This document shows positions 57,771 through 64,000 of a stretch of 64,000 bases of DNA, one piece after another. The notes under the pieces are model-generated. The model saw nothing but the letters and a program-made list of their open reading frames with translations, was not told the DNA's origin and searched no databases. Numbering within the stretch: position 1 is the stretch's first letter; each line of letters starts with the position of its first letter. The DNA is from Rutpela maculata (taxonomy: Eukaryota > Arthropoda > Insecta > Coleoptera > Cerambycidae): positions 145,029,677 to 145,093,676 of the forward strand of contig OW386290.2 of NCBI GenBank assembly GCA_936432065.2, in the 5' to 3' direction. The position numbers and the translations under genes are program-made.

Positions 57771-58719
57771 CTGCAAAAAAGAGATATCGTAACAGGTCTT
57801 ACCACTGAATTTGTTTTTTTTTTTTGCTTCTGTATTATTAACGCCTGCTTAGAAATTTGCGTCCCTGTACAGGATTATGAAAAGAATCTAATAATAGAAA
57901 TATAAGGATTCCAGACGAAATAAGTAAATATTGATATTTTTGATGAATTTAATTCAATATTTATGAACTCAATATACGTAGCAAGTAGTTAAACTCATGT
58001 TGTCACTTCAGGTGGCTTTTGAACTGGATTTATTGATGGAAAAAAATAAATACAAAGATACTAAACTAAATTAATAACATTTTTGTTTTGTTATCTGTGA
58101 ATGCTAAATATGAATTATTTATTTGTAAACTATAATTAATATACAACAAGCTTACTTGTTTTGAAGATCTGCTAAGTTATTTTGAAAAAAATGTCCTACT
58201 ATGTAAACAATATTTTAGATATTGAAAAAACACAACTCTTGTCGATAGTTTTTTTAAAATTTTGTTTTAAATTTTCATTTATTGTCAAAAACGTGGCCCC
58301 ATACTAATTCGCTTATTTTTTATTGTAGGTATTTAAAAAAACATTAATAAAATGATTGATGACATAATACGTAAAAATTTTCGGTAAAACCATGTAGTAC
58401 TGTAAAAGATATGTAAAATTTTAGAATAATTTCATATGTAATGATAATTTTTCTTTATGGGTTAGTATTGTAGTAAAAGGTATCGTCTTCGATTTCTATA
58501 CGATCCGGATGCTTGCTCTTACCCTCAAAGGGTGAAAACCGCCCCTAAAATTTGAATAATGAATATTTGAAAAAGTGTTACTAATTTATTTTTGAAACCT
58601 AGGTTAGTTATGTTTTTGGAATCGCTGATTCCGAATCTAAAGTCAAAATTAAAAAAATGAAAATGACCGGATGGGATTTTTTTTTGTAAAACTAGTGTTT
58701 TAAACAAACAAAATTAATT
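57771..58719. other. No recognisable feature
   Basis: AT-rich. Near 58620 a CGCTGATTCCGAATCTAAAG word resembles CGCTGAATCCGAATCCGGGG at 8064. No gene. Confidence 0.35.
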
Positions 58720-59105
58720 GAGCATCTAGGTAATGCTATATATTAACGAAAAACAGCATTTTTTAAAGAAAAATTAATTACTGACCACTCACAATAACAA
58801 AATGGCGACATTTTGTTAAATAAAAATGTGAAAACGTACATTAAATCGGTCATAACTTCTTTAATTTTTGTGATGTAGAAACAAGCAAAATATTAGTTTA
58901 AAGATTGGTTAATTATCTTTAATTCTCTTCCTTAGAATTTTTATGGAAGAGTCACAGTTTCTAAGATATTCAACATTTTAAACTAAATACTTCATCCTAA
59001 AAACGGCCGGATGCCACCTATAGAATTGAATATCTCCGAAATTGTCAACCCTACATAAATATATAAAAAGAAACAAATTCATTCTCAGTTTATAAGCTTC
59101 ATTTT
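58720..59105 (+). repeat. Dispersed repeat, copy 1 of 2
   Basis: ATATATTAACGAAAAACAG, CAAAATGG.GA, GTCATAACTTCTTT, AGTTTCT(A/G)AGATATT, CTAAAT.CTTCATC and CGG(A/C)TG(C/G)(C/T)AC-like words recur in the same order at 60722-61095, on the other side of the hAT element. Confidence 0.6.
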
Positions 59106-59478
59106 TAATGTCCACTATATTTTCTCTAAAACTAATATTTATTGAGATATTTGCAGAGAAACAAAAATGTTACGTTTTTTCTAAAATTCATTTACTGTTT
59201 AAAATGCATTTCTTTTGTACACAGAGCTTCAGATTTATAAGTCCTGCAAGTAGGACGCGCTTTTCAAGCATTTTTCACTATGTGGCGCATCAAAATACGT
59301 AGCCAAAACGTAATACCTCACACCTTGTCACTATCTTGCACGCCATTTTGGTACTAAAAGAGCTAGAAACTTCGTTTTTGCGCTTAATCGTTGAGAAATT
59401 ATCTATCGAACGGTGGGGGGCTCAGTCCTACTAAAATGACATGAAGTGCTCGAAAATCGAGCTAAAGTCAGTAGGACG

Positions 59479-60666
59479 CAGTGTTACCAATTGGTGGGTA
59501 TTTACCCGAATTGTGGGGATTTTAGTGATATGTGGGTATTTCGGTGGGTAATGGCTTTATGTGGGTAAAATGCGGGTATTTTGAGATCTGGCACCAGTGA
59601 GGTCTATACATACTGGATTGTGCTCGTAAAGGGGGTGAAGCTCGCATCAGCAGATTCTCTGTCTCTGTTGCCCAGTACATAGTTTAACAAGTGCGAGGGA
59701 GACACAGAACCTTTCCGCTTTTGCTCGGGTTCACTCCATTGGCTATTTTCTTCCGTGCTCATTCAAAATGAACACAATCAGTAAGCAACCAATAGTGATC
59801 AAGGATTTCAAAAATACCTCGATTTGATTGGCTGTTTAGTGATTGCAATCAGTTCGTTCAGCACGAAGGAAAACAGCTATTGTGTATAGAGCTCACTGGC
59901 TGGCGCTGTGTTATTACTCATTATATTTATTTTTGTATTATATTTATATTTTTGTTGTTACATATTGTTAGAACTTTGTTGTTTTTTAAATAGTTTCTAT
60001 TAAATATAAAATATTTATTTAAGAAATACCCTTGGGGCGAGCGTAGAGGCGACTTCAATGTGAATATCAGTCGATATTCCGTTGAAGCAACGTCGAGCGC
60101 GGTTAGTACTTGGATGGGCTCCCATCTTGGGAAATACAGCGTTCTCGTCCCACCTTCTAGAGGCTTGTATATCAGTGTATATTCGGAAGTTACGTAATTT
60201 CAGACGAGGATTACGTAGTGGATATACCATCCTTCGGAGGGGATGTAAAGCAGGCGGTCCCTTGTCTATTAAATGTTAGGCAAGTAAAAGATCCCTACTC
60301 TTCTTAAGGGAAGAGGTTCAGCAAAATTTCCAGGTTGGGGGTAGCTCGTCTCCTGGCGTCGGTGATAGGCCCTGGTAGCGGAAATAGGCCGACGTTAAAC
60401 AGTTAAAAAAAAAAAAAAAGAAATACCCATTAAATTATGTATATATATTGTTTTATTATGTTCCCATTCCTTCGTATGAGCATCACTATTAAACCGGTAA
60501 AATTTTTTAACACCAAACCAAGCCACAAACAACCAAAAAAATTGCAATGCCTATCTCTTTTCCTAGTGTGGGTATTTTGGAGGGTAATTTCATATAGTTT
60601 GCGGGTAATGCGGGTATTTTCTTTGGGATTTTGCGGATATTTAAAATCTACTCGTTGGCAACACTG
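59479..60666. mobile_element. hAT-type element with 8-bp duplication, host of a SINE
   Basis: GTAGGACG stands at 59471-59478 and 60667-60674. Ends CAGTGTTACCAA (left) and CAGTGTTGCCAA (right, inverted), each followed by GTGGGTATTT / GCGGGTAATG words in array (59490-59580 and 60565-60640). Interior about 0.8 kb without a transposase frame, plus the 5S-derived SINE at 60034-60417. GTAGGACG words also occur nearby (59255, 60670), so the duplication sits in a locally repetitive site. Confidence 0.8.
60034..60417 (+). mobile_element. 5S rRNA-derived SINE, copy 2
   Basis: Flanked by AAGAAATACCC (60021-60031 and 60418-60428). It starts GGGGCGAGCGTAGAGGCGAC. The 5S-like head runs to about 60150 with box A/IE/C text (AAGCAACGTCGAGCGCGGTT, AGTACTTGGATGGG). 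The body follows, then GGCGTCGGTGATAGGCCCTG, GTAGCGGAAATAGGCCGACG and an A-run of about 15. It matches copy 1 at nearly every position. The A-run and the duplication show LINE-type retroposition; the 5S promoter would serve Pol III. The 65-codon frame inside occurs in both copies and is not a gene. Confidence 0.92.
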
Positions 60667-60721
60667 GTAGGACGAGTAGTACGCCCCGTACTGCCAGAAG
60701 GACGCTGTACGAATTATCATT

Positions 60722-61095
60722 AAGCGTCTAGGTTATACTATATATTAACGAAAAACAGTATATGGGAATATATTTTTTTTGATTGCTGATTACTTATATT
60801 AACAAAATGGTGATGTTTTTATTAAAAAAATGAAGTACATTGTTTCTGTCATAACTTCTTTGCTTTTTATGGTATAGAAATAAAATATCATTAGAAAGCC
60901 TAATTAATAGTTTTTCATTTTGGTTCTTGCCGCTTTTGATGTAAGTGCCATAGTTTCTGAGATATTTAACATTTAAACTAAATTCTTCATCTTATAGACG
61001 TTCGGATGCTACCCTTATACTTCCAGATCTCCGAAACCATTAAAAAATTATATTCATCTTCAAATTAGTTGCTTTCTTATTTGTCTCTAGCATGT
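60722..61095 (+). repeat. Dispersed repeat, copy 2 of 2
   Basis: Mate of 58720-59105, about 75% alike by eye, same orientation. Confidence 0.6.
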
Positions 61096-61889
61096 CTCAA
61101 TGTAATACTTTTCGAAAAGCTAAAATCCCAATTTTCAAGTCGTTATAACTTAAAGACTCAATCAATTTTTTTGAAAAGTGGCATAGAGCCTTTCTTCTTA
61201 AAATTTGTATTTTCTTTCAGCTCCAATGTTTTTAATTTTGCTTAGTTCCCACCCCCTGAAATTAACAAGCCGCCGCATAATATAGAAACTTTTCTTTGAT
61301 GCACTTACTATTATGTTGCCAAAAATGAACGAAATCCGTTCAATATGACATTATTCCGAAGTTAAAACCTCTAGGTACTGTACTAATTCAGGTATTTCAA
61401 ATATTAATTGAGTTATCAAGCACAACAGATAATATTAACGCGAGGAAGTAATCGACTGCAGATAGTGAGGACATGAAGGAAGTGTATCTAGGAGTACATT
61501 TAGGTCATGCTCAGCTAATGCTATTCAAATATATTGACACTGGGATAAACGGTCAAAGTGTAAAATAACTATTTTGTTCTTTATGGACAAGTCTACCTTA
61601 CTAATTATTTCCATAGCCTACTTAGTAATTTTCTTACGTCGCGTTCATCTGATGCGGCCATTCTGAAAAAAAATATGTCCATATCTCACTTGTTTTTTGG
61701 AATTCTTTAAGTCGAAAAAAACTTGTACTTAGAATTTTATGCTTAATAAGAAATCATCAAAATTCCTGATTAAAAGTCCATTCTTAATCACTTGTAATAC
61801 TCTCAAATGCCTATGTCAGAGGGTGTTTTTTCAATTCATTTTACTACTTTGGAATTATAGTCAAGAACGAACTAATCAAAAGAAAAACG
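61096..61889. other. No recognisable feature
   Basis: AT-rich. The frame 61739-61960 runs into copy H of the ACTTCCACATCC family and is not a gene. Confidence 0.35.
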
Positions 61890-62549
61890 CTGCCCAAGGA
61901 ATCACTACTTCCACATCCAGATATTCTATCCAAGTCACTCACAACGAAAAAATTTTGTAAGTGGAAATAATTGTTTATGGAACTTTAATAATACAATATT
62001 TGAAATCCTCTACCCCCAAAAACCCATAAACCGATACTCCACATCGGTAGTGGGATGGGGATGGTGATAGGGGGTGGTAGTGGGGGTGGATAAAGTAAAA
62101 AAATATTTTGAGGTTTCTGGTTCTTGTACACACACTAAATCACATTTTTTTTCATCCCCTTTAATAATGGGATGGGGGTGGCTAATGCCAAAATTTTTTT
62201 TGAGACCCTAGCTTCTCTTGTATATACTAAATACCAATTTTGTGAACTCTTACCTGCTTGATTTACCTATTTACCCCAAATTTACCCCAATTTACCTCCC
62301 ACACTTCGACCGAACAAGATGAAAATATAATCTAGTTCTAGGTTTCGTTAAAGTACATATGTGTACCAAATTTCAAGTCAATATCTCAAACGGTTCCAGA
62401 GTAAACGTGCGCACAAAAAAAAGTTACAGACCGACAGACAGTCAGAAATTCTTTTTTCGCTCAAACTTAAAATCTCGACGTTTCATGACATTCTAAGCTT
62501 ATTTGAACAATAAAAATTTTTAAAAAAATTTTGTTTTTACTATACTTCC
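61890..62549 (-). mobile_element. ACTTCCACATCC repeat family, copy H
   Basis: Minus copy from CGCTGCCCAAGGAATCACTA to ACTATACTTCCAC (62549). The last 15 bases of the hairpin are replaced by the start of the palindrome at 62563, which seems to have inserted in or beside the hairpin. Confidence 0.8.
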
Positions 62550-62562
62550 ACCGTAGCCCAGT

Positions 62563-64000
62563 CAATGAACGTTCCATAAGGGGGTCTAGAGGGAAACGCC
62601 GAGATCACAATTTTTTACTTGAGGGCTGTGTTTGAACTATTTAGGAGGTAAACATACCAAAAGTCCCCGAACGTAGGAAGTGGGGGGGGATGCAGGGGGG
62701 GAACGAAGAAGGTCTGGGTTTTTGGTTTTTCGCTCATATCTCATATATATTATAATCAAAAAGTGGCTATACCCAAAAATTAAAGCTAATTAAATTTTCT
62801 ATAATAATGTTTCTATTAATTTTTTTCGTATCTGTTATGGTTCATGAATGAATTGTATAACTTTTTACTGTATTCTAACTTTATTATAAATTGAAAATAA
62901 ATTTTAATAACCATCGTAGAAAAAAATTTCTTTACAGATATCCGTTTTACAGCAGACTGAACTAAAATATAATAAAAAATGTCTTTGCGTCTGTAAGTGT
63001 GTGTGTGCGTATATATCTATATGTGCGTGTATACCGTTTCTTGTAAAAATGATAACTTTTGTGAGACTTAAAATATTTGATTTCAATTTAGAACATATGT
63101 AAAACAGCATATTACCATAATCCCTATTGAAATTGGGCCATATCTGTAATCATGGTGATAACCAGAAGCCTACAAACTCTCATACGTAAAATACGTTTTA
63201 TTTTAATTTCAGAGCAAAATATTACTAAGCATACAAAAATAAGAAGATGTATAAGATTTCTAAACCGCAATATACCGGGTGTATGTTAGGCAAATCAACT
63301 TTATTTAAATTAGATGATATATCAGTGTTATCCTAAAATATGGAACATGGTATTTTTAATAACATTATTATGAAGTGAGAATTGTAGGCCTCTGGTTATC
63401 ACTATGTATTGCAGATATGGCCCAATTTCAATAGAGATTATTGTAATATGCTGTTTTACATATGTTCCAAATTGTAATAAAATATTTTAAGTCTAACAGT
63501 AATTATCGTGTTTACAAGAAGCGGTATACAGGCACACAGAGATATACACGCACACACATACACACTTAAGACACAAACATATTTTTTATTCGATATTTCA
63601 GTTCAGTCTGTTGTGAAACGGCTATGTGTACAAGAAATTTTTTTCTACGATGATTATTAAAATTTATTTTCAATTTATAATAAATTTATAATAAAGTTAG
63701 AATACAGTCAAAAGACATAGAATTCATTACTGAACCATAGCAGATACGAAAAAAAATAATATAAACATTATTGTAGAAAATTTAGTCAGCTTTAATTTTG
63801 CATATAGCCATATAGCCTTTTTGATTAGGGCTAACCGTTTTCGAGATATGAGCGAAAAACCAAAAACCAGGACCTTCCTCGTGCCCCCCCTGCATCCCCC
63901 CCCCCCCACCTCCTACGTTCGAGGACTTTTGGTATGTTTACCTCCTTAATAGTCCAAATTGTGACTCAGCGTTTCTCTCTAGAAACTATTCATTGACTGG
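62563..64000. repeat. Large palindrome, arms about 700 bp, reaching the window end
   Basis: CAGTCAATGAACG.T (62568) is mirrored by CATTGACTGG at 64000. GGAGGTAAACATACCAAAAG is mirrored near 63950; TTTGGTTTTTCGCTCATATC near 63860; ACAGCAGACTGAACT.AAATA near 63600; GTGTGTGTGCGTATATAT near 63560; and AACATATGTAAAACAGCATA (63091) near 63470. Centre near 63280. Frames 62904-63110 and 63727-63909 are arm sequence. Confidence 0.85.

Overview
This looks like intron-rich, repeat-saturated, AT-rich DNA from an arthropod, most likely an insect with a large genome (a beetle would fit, but the species cannot be read from the sequence). The host gene has GT-AG introns. The transposon mix (Jockey/I/CR1-like LINEs with RNase H and CCHC-type tails, IS630-Tc1-mariner relics of the DDE_3 type, hAT elements with 8-bp target duplications, foldback elements) is typical of insects. 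There is no bacterial gene organisation. Almost all longer reading frames are pieces of mobile elements or chance frames inside repeats.

One host gene is supported: the 3' part of an SLC26-family anion (sulfate) transporter, closest in layout to SLC26A11. It lies on the minus strand in seven exons between 56747 and 41341. The phases agree across all six introns, giving 384 codons that run from a mid-transporter segment to the C-terminal STAS domain. The N-terminal 40% or so must lie beyond the right edge, or in exons I could not find. Its introns carry at least three LINE relics, a head-to-head pair of one short repeat family, and a 3.4-kb long-TIR element holding a broken gene of a TE-associated family with PIN/XPG-nuclease-like motifs.

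Left to right: 1-1.4 kb is a decayed gene of a TE-associated uncharacterised family. 1.5-12.2 kb holds a diverged tandem array, a 5'-truncated LINE with a 13-bp target duplication, three large palindromes, and a copy of the commonest repeat here (ends ACTTCCACATCC) with a perfect 517-bp tandem duplication. 12.7-17.8 kb holds a mariner fragment, a hAT element with 8-bp duplication, LINE remains, a 5S rRNA-derived SINE inserted in a LINE, and a TIR element. 18-25 kb is mostly unassigned, apart from a mariner pseudogene that contains an 84-bp near-perfect hairpin. 25-39 kb is a patchwork of short repeats, foldbacks and TIR elements. One of these (35478-37076) carries two tRNA-like sequences, and two others share a core of about 190 bp although their arms differ. 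40-57 kb is the transporter gene region. 57-64 kb holds a hAT element with a second, almost identical 5S-derived SINE nested inside it, and ends in a 1.4-kb palindrome.

Most interesting: (1) a young SINE family whose head is 5S rRNA, two near-identical copies with clear target duplications, plus a possible relic of a second 5S-headed family; (2) the long-TIR element with the PIN/XPG-like pseudogene; (3) the TIR element with two tRNA-like units; (4) foldback/TIR elements whose arms are built of ACGT-centred hexamers. All calls are by eye; no alignment or database search was run.
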